DNA from: Lachnospiraceae bacterium | GTDB lineage: Bacteria; Bacillota; Clostridia; Lachnospirales; Lachnospiraceae | Assembly (NCBI GenBank): GCA_017558145.1 | Contig: JAFYWF010000052.1 | Span: forward strand, 1 to 36,423 | Reading direction: 5' to 3' | DNA: 36,423 bases | In this document: piece after piece, positions 16,999-25,097 of the stretch | Layout: the number at the start of each line of letters is the position of its first letter | How positions within the stretch are numbered: the stretch's first letter is position 1 | Notes under the pieces: generated by a model | The model's database searches: none | The model's input: the letters and a program-made list of their open reading frames with translations, nothing else | What the model was told of the DNA's origin: nothing | Made by a program: the position numbers and the translations under genes

Positions 16999-17027
16999 TT
17001 GACAGGATATGCGTAATATGATAAAGT
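16999..17027 (+). promoter_or_regulatory. Sigma-A promoter of the carB leader
   Basis: TTGACA at 16999-17004, a 17-bp spacer, and TAAAGT at 17022-17027 form a near-consensus promoter. Transcription should start near 17034, giving a leader of about 260 bases before carB. Confidence 0.8.
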
Positions 17028-17067
17028 AGAAAAGATAAAAAGCACATAATTAGAAAGGAGAAGTATC

Positions 17068-17187
17068 ATGACAGTAAACCTTAAGAAAATTGCTAATTTC
17101 GCTACTTTTTCTAATGCTTTTGTTGATACTTCTTATGTTTCTTTTTCTAATTATGAGCAGTTTATTTTTGATTTTTTAATATTATAA
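17068..17187 (+). CDS. 39-aa U-rich leader peptide upstream of carB
   Basis: ATG at 17068 has an excellent ribosome binding site, AAAGGAG at 17054-17060 with 7-base spacing, far better than chance ORFs. The 39-codon frame starts MTVNLKKIANFATFSNAF and ends FIFDFLIL with TAA at 17185-17187, 8 bases before the attenuator stem. By hand count about 58 of the 96 bases from 17101 to 17196 are T, in runs such as TTTTT and TTTTTT, so the transcript is extremely U-rich; seven codons are Phe. There are no runs of Arg, so arginine control is unlikely. The layout matches enterobacterial pyrL (leader peptide of pyrBI), where low UTP slows RNA polymerase in U-runs and lets the ribosome block the terminator. 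That mechanism is inferred here. Confidence 0.75.
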   Translation: MTVNLKKIANFATFSNAFVDTSYVSFSNYEQFIFDFLIL

Positions 17188-17195
17188 TTTGTTTT

Positions 17196-17242
17196 TCGGT
17201 TTCAAGGATGTGCATGTACATTTCACGGAACCGATTTTTTTT
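17196..17242 (+). terminator. Attenuator hairpin ahead of carB
   Basis: TCGGTTTC (17196-17203) pairs with GGAACCGA (17227-17234), one G-U pair, and an inner GGATGT/ACATTT helix with a GCATGT loop extends it. Eight T residues follow (17235-17242). It lies 51 bases before carB and 8 bases after the leader peptide stop, so a ribosome at the stop codon would cover the 5' side of the stem. I did not find an alternative antiterminator or a PyrR-type binding loop. Confidence 0.85.
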
Positions 17243-17293
17243 GCATCGCTTTATCGCTAATAAGATATAACACAATAATTTAGGAGGGAAAAA

Positions 17294-20200
17294 ATGAGTA
17301 AAAGAACAGACATCAAGAAAATTTTAATTATTGGTTCAGGTCCTATTGTTATCGGTCAGGCAGCTGAATTTGACTATGCCGGCACACAGGCTTGTCTTGC
17401 ATTAAAGGAAGAAGGTTATGAAGTTGTACTTTGTAACTCCAACCCGGCAACGATCATGACAGATACTATTATTGCTGACAAGGTTTATATGGAGCCATTA
17501 ACATTAGAATATGTTGCTAAAATCATTCGTCACGAACGTCCGGATGCTATCATTCCGGGTATTGGTGGCCAGACAGGTTTAAATTTAGCAATGCAGTTAG
17601 AAAAGAAAGGTATTTTAAGAGAATGCCGTGTTGAGCTTCTTGGAACATCTAGTGCTTCTATCGAACGTGCAGAAGACCGTGAAATGTTCAAAGAATTATG
17701 TGAATCTATCGGGGAACCAGTTATTCCATCTGAAATCACATACTCTTTAGAAGAAGCAAAAGAAGCTGCAAAACGTATTGGTTATCCGGTTGTTCTTCGT
17801 CCAGCGTTTACACTTGGTGGAACAGGTGGTGGTTTTGCTTACAATGAAGAAGAATTAATGGAAGTTGGTTTAAATGCGTTTAAACTTTCACCGGTTCATC
17901 AGGTATTAATTGAAAAATCTGTAAAAGGTTATAAAGAAATTGAGTTCGAAGTTATGCGTGACTCTAACGACCATGCAATCACTATTTGTGGTATGGAAAA
18001 CATCGACCCTGTTGGTGTTCATACAGGTGACTCTTGTGTTGTTGCGCCAATCATGACACTTAGCAAAGAAGATGAAAAGATGTTGAATGATTCCGCAATC
18101 AAGCTCATCAAAGAATTAAAAATTGAAGGTGGTTGTAATGTACAGTTCGCATTAAATCCTCACTCTTCTGAATACTATTTAATCGAAGTAAACCCACGAG
18201 TTTCCAGATCTTCTGCATTAGCATCCAAAGCAAGCGGATATCCAATCGCTCGTGTAACAGCTAAGATTGCAGTTGGGATGGCATTAGAAGATATTCAGAT
18301 TGCAAATACAACAGCTGCTTTTGAACCAAGATTAGATTATGTAATTGCTAAATTACCGCGTTTCCCATTTGATAAATTCGCATCTGCAACTAACAAATTA
18401 GGTACACAGATGAAAGCAACCGGAGAAATCATGGGTATCGGTTCCAACCTTGAAGAAGCGTTACTTAAAGGTATTCGTTCTTTGGAAATTGGTGCAAACC
18501 ACTTACACTTACCTAAGTTTGACAACATGAGTGTAGATGAACTCTTAGAATACATTACAGAATTCCGTTCTGATAATATCTTCGCAATTGCTGAGTTAAT
18601 TTATCATGGTGTAACTTTAGAAAAAATTCATGAAGTTACTCAGATTACACCATTCTTCCTTGAAGCATTCAAGAACATCATTGATATGGAAGAACAGCTT
18701 CGTGTTCGCAAAGATGGTGAAATCTTAACTGTAGCTAAGAAGATGGGATTTGGTGATAAATTCATTGCTCGCTTATGGAATTGTGCAGAATTAGATGTAT
18801 ATAATATGCGTAAGGAAATGAACTTATTCCCTGCATTCAAAATGGTTGATACATGCCATACAGGTGCATATATTCCTTACTTCTATTCTTCTTATACAGG
18901 AGAAAATACATCACGCTTAACAGACAAGAAGAAAATTATCGTATTAGGTGCAGGTCCTATTCGTATCGGTCAGGGGGTAGAATTTGACTACTCTACAGTA
19001 CATGCGGTAATGACAATTAAGAATGCCGGTTATGAAGCGATTATCATTAACAACAACCCAGAAACGGTATCTACTGATTATACAACCGCAGATAAATTAT
19101 ACTTCGAACCACTGACACCGGAAGACGTAATGAATATCGTAGAATTCGAAAAACCAGAAGGTGTTATTGCTTCTCTTGGTGGACAGACTGCTATTAACTT
19201 AGCACAGCCATTATTTGATCGTGGTGTTAAAATTATTGGTACTGACTGTGCAGCTATTGACCGTGCAGAAGACCGTAATGAATTCGAAAATCTTTTAAAT
19301 GAATTAGATATTCCACGTGCAAAAGGTAAAGCTGTTACAAATATGGAAGATGGTGTTGCTGCAGCAGCTGAAATCGGATATCCGGTTTTAGTTCGTCCTT
19401 CCTTCGTTCTTGGTGGTCGTGCAATGCAGATCGTTGCTAATGAAGAACAGTTACGTCATTACTTAAGAACAGCGGTAGAAATCGATGAAGATAAACCAGT
19501 ATTGGTTGACAAATATATTCAGGGACGTGAAGTAGAAATTGATGCAATCTGTGACGGACGCGATGTATTTGTTCCAGGTATTATGGAATTAATTGAACGT
19601 ACAGGTGTACACTCTGGTGACTCTATTTCTGTATATCCACCATTCTCTATTTCTAACAAAGTAAAAGGTATTATTTTACAGTATGCTAAGAAATTAGGTG
19701 TAGGAATTGGTATCGTTGGTTTATTCAACATTCAGTTTATAGTAGACGATGAAGATAACGTATATATCATTGAAGTTAACCCACGTTCTTCTCGTACAGT
19801 TCCATTCCTTTCTAAAGCAACAGGCTACTCTTTAGCTGATATTGCAACAGAAGTTATTTTAGGAAAGAGCTTAAAAGAACAGGGATTCTTTGATATCTAT
19901 CCGGATGAAAAAGATCGTTACTATGTAAAAGCACCGGTATTCTCCTTCAATAAGATTCGTGGATTAGATGCTTACCTTTCTCCGGAAATGAAATCTACTG
20001 GTGAAGCAATTGGTTATGACCGTACAATGAACCGTGCTGTTTACAAAGCGCTTCAGGCAGCTGGAATGCACTTACAGAATTACGGTACAGTTTTATGTAC
20101 AATTGCTGACAAAGATAAAGAAGAAGCATTACCATTAATTCGTCGTTTCTATCAGCTTGGATTTAACATTGAAGCAACAGCTGGAACTGCAGCATTCTTA

Positions 20201-20461
20201 AAGAAAAATGGTATTCGTACTGTAGCATTGAAGAAGATTAGTGAAGGAAGCGATGAAATTCCTAACGCACTTCGTCAGGGTCATATTGCTTACTTCATCA
20301 ATACAAAGGATTTAGATGCAAAAGCTGAAAATGATGGTGTTGAATTACGTCAGGTAGCTACAGAATACAATGTAACAATGTTTACATCTTTAGATACAGT
20401 AGATGCATTGTTAGACGTATTAGAAGAAACTACACTTACAATTTCAACAATTGATGCTTAA
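17294..20461 (+). CDS. carB: Carbamoyl-phosphate synthase large subunit
   Basis: The 1055-aa protein has the internal duplication of CarB. Each half starts with a GSGPIVIGQAAEFDYAGTQA- or GAGPIRIGQGVEFDYSTVHA-type segment and has an ATP-grasp domain, with ends such as EVNPRVSRSSA and EVNPRSSRTVP. An oligomerisation region and the C-terminal MGS-like allosteric domain (about 930-1055) follow. It makes carbamoyl phosphate from ammonia, bicarbonate and two ATP, with CarA supplying ammonia from glutamine. No carA lies next to it. AGGAGGG precedes the ATG. Its expression is probably controlled by the leader attenuator, and pyrF follows 83 bases later. The C-terminal domain in relatives binds UMP, which inhibits. 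Confidence 0.98.
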   Translation: MSKRTDIKKILIIGSGPIVIGQAAEFDYAGTQACLALKEEGYEVVLCNSNPATIMTDTIIADKVYMEPLTLEYVAKIIRHERPDAIIPGIGGQTGLNLAMQLEKKGILRECRVELLGTSSASIERAEDREMFKELCESIGEPVIPSEITYSLEEAKEAAKRIGYPVVLRPAFTLGGTGGGFAYNEEELMEVGLNAFKLSPVHQVLIEKSVKGYKEIEFEVMRDSNDHAITICGMENIDPVGVHTGDSCVVAPIMTLSKEDEKMLNDSAIKLIKELKIEGGCNVQFALNPHSSEYYLIEVNPRVSRSSALASKASGYPIARVTAKIAVGMALEDIQIANTTAAFEPRLDYVIAKLPRFPFDKFASATNKLGTQMKATGEIMGIGSNLEEALLKGIRSLEIGANHLHLPKFDNMSVDELLEYITEFRSDNIFAIAELIYHGVTLEKIHEVTQITPFFLEAFKNIIDMEEQLRVRKDGEILTVAKKMGFGDKFIARLWNCAELDVYNMRKEMNLFPAFKMVDTCHTGAYIPYFYSSYTGENTSRLTDKKKIIVLGAGPIRIGQGVEFDYSTVHAVMTIKNAGYEAIIINNNPETVSTDYTTADKLYFEPLTPEDVMNIVEFEKPEGVIASLGGQTAINLAQPLFDRGVKIIGTDCAAIDRAEDRNEFENLLNELDIPRAKGKAVTNMEDGVAAAAEIGYPVLVRPSFVLGGRAMQIVANEEQLRHYLRTAVEIDEDKPVLVDKYIQGREVEIDAICDGRDVFVPGIMELIERTGVHSGDSISVYPPFSISNKVKGIILQYAKKLGVGIGIVGLFNIQFIVDDEDNVYIIEVNPRSSRTVPFLSKATGYSLADIATEVILGKSLKEQGFFDIYPDEKDRYYVKAPVFSFNKIRGLDAYLSPEMKSTGEAIGYDRTMNRAVYKALQAAGMHLQNYGTVLCTIADKDKEEALPLIRRFYQLGFNIEATAGTAAFLKKNGIRTVALKKISEGSDEIPNALRQGHIAYFINTKDLDAKAENDGVELRQVATEYNVTMFTSLDTVDALLDVLEETTLTISTIDA

Positions 20462-20485
20462 GAGAAAAAATAAATAGTAAATTAA

Positions 20486-20509
20486 AGGGGAGGGAATTAT
20501 CCCTCCCTT
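20486..20509 (+). other. GC-rich hairpin between carB and pyrF
   Basis: AGGGGAGGGA and TCCCTCCCTT form a 10-bp stem (one G-U pair) with an ATTA loop. No T tract follows, so it is unlikely to terminate; it may protect or process the carB 3' end. Confidence 0.55.
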
Positions 20510-20544
20510 ACAAAAATATAATGAGAATATGAGAGGATAAAAAC

Positions 20545-21249
20545 ATGGGAAAAGACGTAATTGTAGCATGTGACTTTGCTTCTGCAGAAGCGACATTTGC
20601 ATTCTTAGATAAATTCGCAGGATGCGATCGTAAACCATTTTTAAAAATTGGTATGGAACTTTACTATGCTGAAGGTCCATCTATCGTAAAAGAAATCAAG
20701 GCTCGTGGCCATAAAATTTTCTTGGACTTAAAACTTCATGACATTCCAAACACAGTTAAAAAAGCTATGGCAGTTCTTTCTAACTTAGATGTTGATATTA
20801 CTAACTTACATGCAGCTGGTACAACAGCTATGATGAAAGGGGCACTTGAAGGTCTTACACGTCCGGATGGAACTCGTCCATTATTAATCGCAGTTACTCA
20901 GTTAACTTCTACAGATCAGGAAGCTATGGAAAAAGATATCTTAATCAATCATCCTATCGACGAAGTTGTTATGCACTATGCAGAAACAGCGAAAAATGCA
21001 GGATTAGATGGTATCGTATGTTCTCCGCTTGAAGCAGGAAAAGTTCATGACCGTTGCGGTAAGAACTTCTTAACTATTACTCCTGGTGTACGTTTCGCTG
21101 ATGGTGATATCGGAGACCAGAAACGTGTTATGACTCCAGCAGCTGCAAAAGAAATTGGTTCCGACTATATTGTTGTTGGACGTCCAATTACGGCTGCAGA
21201 AGATCCGGTTGCTGCTTACGAACGTTGTGTAGCAGAATTTTGTGATTAA
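20545..21249 (+). CDS. pyrF: Orotidine-5'-phosphate decarboxylase
   Basis: A 234-aa type 1 OMP decarboxylase. The catalytic array is D61-L-K63-L-H-D66-I-P in FLDLKLHDIPNT; D10 in VACDFAS and K34 in LKIGMELY contribute to substrate binding; VVGRPI near the end is the phosphate-binding motif. It performs the last step of UMP synthesis. GAGAGGA precedes the ATG. It is 83 bases after carB with a hairpin between and no terminator, so co-transcription from the carB leader promoter is likely, which supports a pyrimidine role for that control region. Confidence 0.97.
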   Translation: MGKDVIVACDFASAEATFAFLDKFAGCDRKPFLKIGMELYYAEGPSIVKEIKARGHKIFLDLKLHDIPNTVKKAMAVLSNLDVDITNLHAAGTTAMMKGALEGLTRPDGTRPLLIAVTQLTSTDQEAMEKDILINHPIDEVVMHYAETAKNAGLDGIVCSPLEAGKVHDRCGKNFLTITPGVRFADGDIGDQKRVMTPAAAKEIGSDYIVVGRPITAAEDPVAAYERCVAEFCD

Positions 21250-21300
21250 GAATTAACTATAGAAAGACATATGATTTGTAGCAAATAAAGCAGACAAAGG

Positions 21301-21335
21301 ATAAAGCCTGTGGTGTGAAACCATAGGCTTTATTT
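21301..21335 (+). terminator. Terminator after pyrF
   Basis: ATAAAGCCTGTGG (21301-21313) pairs with CCATAGGCTTTAT (21321-21333), one G-U pair, around a 7-base loop. The T tract is short (TATTTAT). Confidence 0.75.
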
Positions 21336-21518
21336 ATAGCTAAAAATAAAAAAATGAGTATTCTTATAAAGAGTATAATGATGTGAAGTGATAGAGATAA
21401 TCCTAAAAAAGAACAAGTAAGTTTATGTTAAATTTGATTTAAGTGTGTTAGAATTATTGTATTAATATGTTAGTTCGGACTCATAAAACTTATATGTAAG
21501 ATGGAAGGAGAAAAGGCG

Positions 21519-22460
21519 ATGAAATATTGTTTTGGTGTTGATATTGGTGGTACTTTTGTAAAATTAGGATTGTTTACAGTAGAAGGTGAACTACTCGAAA
21601 AATGGCAGATTAAGACTAGAAGAGAAGATAATTCAGAACACATTTTACCGGATATTGCAGAAAGTTTAGAACAAAAGAGAATAGAAAATAAAATTGAAAA
21701 AAATGATATCTTAGGTGTTGGTTTTGGAACTCCGGGTCCTGTTACTGAGGATGGCGTGGCTGTTTGTCCGGCTAATTTAGATTGGAAAAATAAGCCTGTT
21801 GCAAAAGAGTTAAGTGAATTGACGGGATATCCATGTAAAGGTGGTAACGATGTTAATGTTGCCGGATTAGGTGAAATGTGGCGAGGTGGTGCCAAAGGAT
21901 ATAAAAATGTAGTTGTAGTACCGATTGGTACGGGTATCGGTGCAGCTATTATTTACAATGGCCAAATTATCGTTGGTACCAGGGGGGCAGCAGGTGAAGT
22001 TGGTCATATTCATGTGGATGATGAGATTGATAAAAAATGTGGATGTGGTGCAATCGGATGTGTAGAACAATTTTCTTCTGCTACAGGTTTAGTTCGTATG
22101 GCGAAAAAAATAATAGAAGAAACGAATAGAGAAACTTCACTTCGTAATTTTGAAGTATTGGAAGCAAAAGACGTTATTGATGCGGCAAAAGCTGGAGACG
22201 AAGTTGCGGATGGAATTTTTGATAAGTTTTGTGATTATTTAGGTTATTCTTTAGCAGCTACAGCAGCAGTAATCGATCCGGAAATTTTTATTATCGGAGG
22301 TGGTGTTTCGAAAGCAGGGCAAGTATTAGTAGATCGGGTACAGACCTACTTTGTAAAATATGCATGGCCGGGAATTCGTGATATTAAATTTGCGTTGGCT
22401 ACTTTAGGAAATGATGCCGGAATTTATGGTGCAGCAAGTATGGTAATAAAAAAAGATTGA
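21519..22460 (+). CDS. glkA: ROK-family glucokinase
   Basis: Start at 21519 chosen because GGAAGGAG (21503-21510) is 8 bases upstream and lies inside the longer frame beginning at 21501. 313 aa. ROK features: ATP-binding VDIGGTFVKLG at the start, GFGTPGP, the GNDVNVAGLGE catalytic region, PIGTGIG, and the zinc site: the His of GHIH followed by CGCGAIGCVE. It phosphorylates glucose (or a related hexose) with ATP in the cytoplasm. It lacks an N-terminal helix-turn-helix, so it is an enzyme rather than a ROK repressor. It appears monocistronic, with terminators on both sides. The 269 bases before it hold the pyrF terminator and no clear promoter. Confidence 0.9.
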   Translation: MKYCFGVDIGGTFVKLGLFTVEGELLEKWQIKTRREDNSEHILPDIAESLEQKRIENKIEKNDILGVGFGTPGPVTEDGVAVCPANLDWKNKPVAKELSELTGYPCKGGNDVNVAGLGEMWRGGAKGYKNVVVVPIGTGIGAAIIYNGQIIVGTRGAAGEVGHIHVDDEIDKKCGCGAIGCVEQFSSATGLVRMAKKIIEETNRETSLRNFEVLEAKDVIDAAKAGDEVADGIFDKFCDYLGYSLAATAAVIDPEIFIIGGGVSKAGQVLVDRVQTYFVKYAWPGIRDIKFALATLGNDAGIYGAASMVIKKD

Positions 22461-22491
22461 TTTAGAAAATAATAGATAGGAATAAAAAGAT

Positions 22492-22526
22492 AGGACCTGC
22501 CGAGGAAAGCAGGTCCTTAAATTTAT
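22492..22526. terminator. Terminator between convergent glucokinase and lipoprotein genes
   Basis: AGGACCTGC (22492-22500) and GCAGGTCCT (22509-22517) form a perfect 9-bp stem with an 8-base loop. The T tail (TTAAATTTAT) on the plus strand is moderate; the A-rich opposite flank gives T residues on the minus strand too. Confidence 0.8.
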
Positions 22527-22545
22527 GCGAAACACTGGTGATTTT

Positions 22546-23103
22546 TTACGGAAGCCAAATCTCTTCCGGATTTTCATAATTTGCATCGGTAACAGTTACC
22601 ATAAAATCTTCAACTACATATTCAATCATATTAATCATTTTGGAATCCTCTGGTTGGTAAATAATATTGTCTTCATAATCGTATACGGTATTATTTTTGA
22701 GGTAGCGTAGTGTTTCAAATTTATTTTGTACCCAGCACATGGTAGTTCCTTCTATGGCCAGCACAAAATCTTCTTTCGCAAAATTATATACCATCATGGC
22801 GTTTGTAGTTTCATCAATTCTTCCCAGGATATATAGATGATCATCACTAATAGGATATAACTCGGAGATGGAAGACAATTTAGGGATAATTGTAGTTAAA
22901 TCAAATTGTTTTTCATCTACAGTCAATATAAAATCGTCACAATAATAATCATGAGTAGGCGTTATTTTGACAGATTCATTTGTTTCTTCGGAAATAGATT
23001 CTGAAGGAATCGTCTCGTTTACAGATGAAGTAGTTGTATCAGTTTTTTTGGTGCAACCGGTTAATGCTAATAATAAAATTAATGATAAGATATATTTTTT
23101 CAT
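22546..23103 (-). CDS. Small lipoprotein of unknown function
   Basis: 185 aa, starting MKKYILSLILLLALTGC with lipobox LTGC and lipid-modified C17. A Ser/Thr/Glu-rich linker (about 18-50) is followed by a globular part with repeated short beta-type stretches (DFILTVDEKQFDL and DFVLAIEGTTMCW), perhaps a small propeller-like or WD-like half, but no family is recognised. GGAGA lies before the ATG on the minus strand, and a good promoter is seen at 23175-23147. It is convergent to glucokinase and divergent from the DUF5722-type gene. Confidence 0.85.
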   Translation of the reverse strand: MKKYILSLILLLALTGCTKKTDTTTSSVNETIPSESISEETNESVKITPTHDYYCDDFILTVDEKQFDLTTIIPKLSSISELYPISDDHLYILGRIDETTNAMMVYNFAKEDFVLAIEGTTMCWVQNKFETLRYLKNNTVYDYEDNIIYQPEDSKMINMIEYVVEDFMVTVTDANYENPEEIWLP

Positions 23104-23146
23104 TTAAAGTCTCCATTCTTTGTTTATTACATTTAAAATCTTCTTT

Positions 23147-23175
23147 ATTTTACGAGAAATAAGAAAGAAATGCAA
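23147..23175 (-). promoter_or_regulatory. Promoter of the lipoprotein gene
   Basis: On the minus strand TTGCAT (23175-23170), 17-bp spacer, TAAAAT (23152-23147). Confidence 0.6.
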
Positions 23176-23211
23176 ATAAGAATGAAGCATCACGAAAACT
23201 ATAAAAGTACA

Positions 23212-23240
23212 TTGAAAACCTTGGATGTGATTGTTATAAT
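23212..23240 (+). promoter_or_regulatory. Promoter of the DUF5722-type gene
   Basis: TTGAAA (23212-23217), 17-bp spacer, TATAAT (23235-23240); close to consensus. Confidence 0.75.
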
Positions 23241-23323
23241 TCAACTAGACGAAAGAAGTTCATTTATTAAAAGAACTTTAAAGTTTGAAGAGTAATATGT
23301 ATACCAGAAAGGATAAACAGTAT

Positions 23324-24991
23324 ATGATTAGAAAAAAAATGAAAACCATATTCCTTTTCCTATTAGCTTTAGGGATGCTTGTGAGTATCAAAGAATTTGT
23401 AGAAGAACCTTTGCAAGTGCAGGCAGCAGGGAGAACGGTAGCTATTCAGTCCTGTATGATTGCAGGAGAACAGGTGGTTTGCGAGTTGAAAGCGTCCAGT
23501 GTTCCATCTAGTGAGGATGGTTTATATTACATTTTTGCAAATGAAGTAAACCAGGATGGGGCTACAGGAAATATGGTTGCTACAGTGCAAGCAGGAAAAG
23601 AGGTTACAGTAGCATTTCCGTTGGCATATAATACACCGGCATCTAATTTGAGTCGTAAATTTTTGGTGGCAGTCAAACAAGGCGGACAAATGGTACAGGT
23701 AAGTGATGAACATTATATTACCAATCCGGAGGCTATGGCTGGTTTTACAACGAATCCAATTCCGGCAGGAATTAAAGGGATTTTACCATCTGCAGATTTT
23801 ACTAATGGAGAATTACAGGAATTAGGAATTCAACAAATTGTACATAATATGCCTTTAGAACATATTGTTTCTGCCCAAGGGGCACCGGGAGCAGTTTTGT
23901 TTTCCTACAATGGTCAGAATTATTATTTTGATAGTGCTAAATTAAAAGCTTATGATGGAACCATTAAATATTTTAATAGTCAAGGTATGAAAGTTACCAT
24001 GATTTTATTAAATGGTGGTGGTAGTGAATATACAAAACATTTGATTCATCCGCAGGCAGTTGGAGGGGAATGTCCGGGATATGCTTTAAATGTAGCAGAT
24101 GAGGTAGCTGTAAATCATTTGAAAGCGATTGCAGCTTTTTTGGGACAACGTTATTCAGGTGCTTTAGGATATGGTCAGGTTGACAATTGGATTTTGGGAA
24201 ATGAAGTAAATGCTCGTACTTCATGGTGGTATACTAACTCAGATTCCTTAGATTTTAATGTGGGGATTTATGCAAAAGCATTTCGTATTTTTTACAATGA
24301 ATTGAAGGGTATGAATGCCAATGTTATGTTGTACAATTCCATCGATCAGGAATGGAATCGTAAGTCCAATCCGGGCAGCTTTTTAGCGAAAGATTATTTG
24401 GATAAATTTAATTACTACATGCTTCGTGAAGGAAATATTGATTGGGGACTTTCCTTCCATCCATATAATTCTCCATTGTATGATCCTTATGCTTGGAATG
24501 GTCCTTCTGTATGGGTAAAAAATAGCATTACAACACCATATATTACCATGCAGAATTTGGATATTTTAATTGATTATATGCACAGATCTGAATTTTTAAG
24601 ACCAAATGGGGATGTAAGAAGTATATCTTTGGCCGAAATCGGATTTACTTCCAGTTTTGGGAATGAAGCCCAGGAGGCATCTGTAGCTTATGGATATTTA
24701 AAAGCAAGATCACTTCCGGATATTGATGCTTTTATGCTTTTCAGAATGGTAGATGATGCTCATGAAATGCAAAGCTATTTGGCTATGGGATTAAAGGATT
24801 TGAATGGAAACAGAAAACCGGCATTTGAAATTTATAAAAATTTGGGTACCGGAAATGAAGCAGTGGCAAAAGCCAGAGCTTCAGCCATTATCGGAATGGA
24901 TATTGATGAAATGGTAAATAATAAAGTTATTTGGACCAGAGCTGATAGTGGTGTGGTAGAAATGCCTGCACAAGTAGAAACAGTGGAATAA
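23324..24991 (+). CDS. Secreted DUF5722-type protein, putative GH-A clan glycosidase
   Basis: The ATG at 23324 has AAAGGA 10 bases upstream; an in-frame TTG lies at 23285. 555 aa. The N-terminus (MIRKKMKTIFLFLLALGM) is a signal peptide, with likely cleavage near VQAAG. A small beta domain (about 35-130) precedes a TIM-barrel-like region (about 150-530) that I recognise as DUF5722. In it NWILGNEVN (E294) resembles the acid/base Asn-Glu of clan GH-A strand 4, and SLAEIGF (E438) resembles the strand 7 nucleophile. SFHPYN is another typical barrel motif. This predicts an exported glycan hydrolase of unknown substrate. There is no cell-wall anchor. It has its own promoter and a strong terminator, so it is monocistronic. 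Confidence 0.75.
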   Translation: MIRKKMKTIFLFLLALGMLVSIKEFVEEPLQVQAAGRTVAIQSCMIAGEQVVCELKASSVPSSEDGLYYIFANEVNQDGATGNMVATVQAGKEVTVAFPLAYNTPASNLSRKFLVAVKQGGQMVQVSDEHYITNPEAMAGFTTNPIPAGIKGILPSADFTNGELQELGIQQIVHNMPLEHIVSAQGAPGAVLFSYNGQNYYFDSAKLKAYDGTIKYFNSQGMKVTMILLNGGGSEYTKHLIHPQAVGGECPGYALNVADEVAVNHLKAIAAFLGQRYSGALGYGQVDNWILGNEVNARTSWWYTNSDSLDFNVGIYAKAFRIFYNELKGMNANVMLYNSIDQEWNRKSNPGSFLAKDYLDKFNYYMLREGNIDWGLSFHPYNSPLYDPYAWNGPSVWVKNSITTPYITMQNLDILIDYMHRSEFLRPNGDVRSISLAEIGFTSSFGNEAQEASVAYGYLKARSLPDIDAFMLFRMVDDAHEMQSYLAMGLKDLNGNRKPAFEIYKNLGTGNEAVAKARASAIIGMDIDEMVNNKVIWTRADSGVVEMPAQVETVE

Positions 24992-24997
24992 GATGCA

Positions 24998-25042
24998 ATA
25001 AGGAGTAACAAAATTCAAAAATTTTGTTACTCCTTATTTTTG
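24998..25042. terminator. Strong terminator between convergent genes
   Basis: An 18-bp perfect stem (24998-25015 with 25020-25037) closed by CAAA, followed by TTTTTG on the plus strand. It serves the DUF5722-type gene and may also stop the opposing cyclase transcript. Confidence 0.92.
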
Positions 25043-25097
25043 TAATTTGATTATTAGATTTTACAGTATTAAATATAAAATAAAGAATAAATACATA

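Noticed and set aside
17068..17187. Leader ORF as an independent small protein gene
   Set aside because: It has a real ribosome binding site, but its position between promoter and terminator and its U-rich sequence fit a regulatory leader better than a separate functional protein.
16930..17293. PyrR-responsive or other riboswitch-type leader before carB
   Set aside because: No PyrR binding loop consensus and no known riboswitch core could be recognised; a translated ORF with terminator explains the region.
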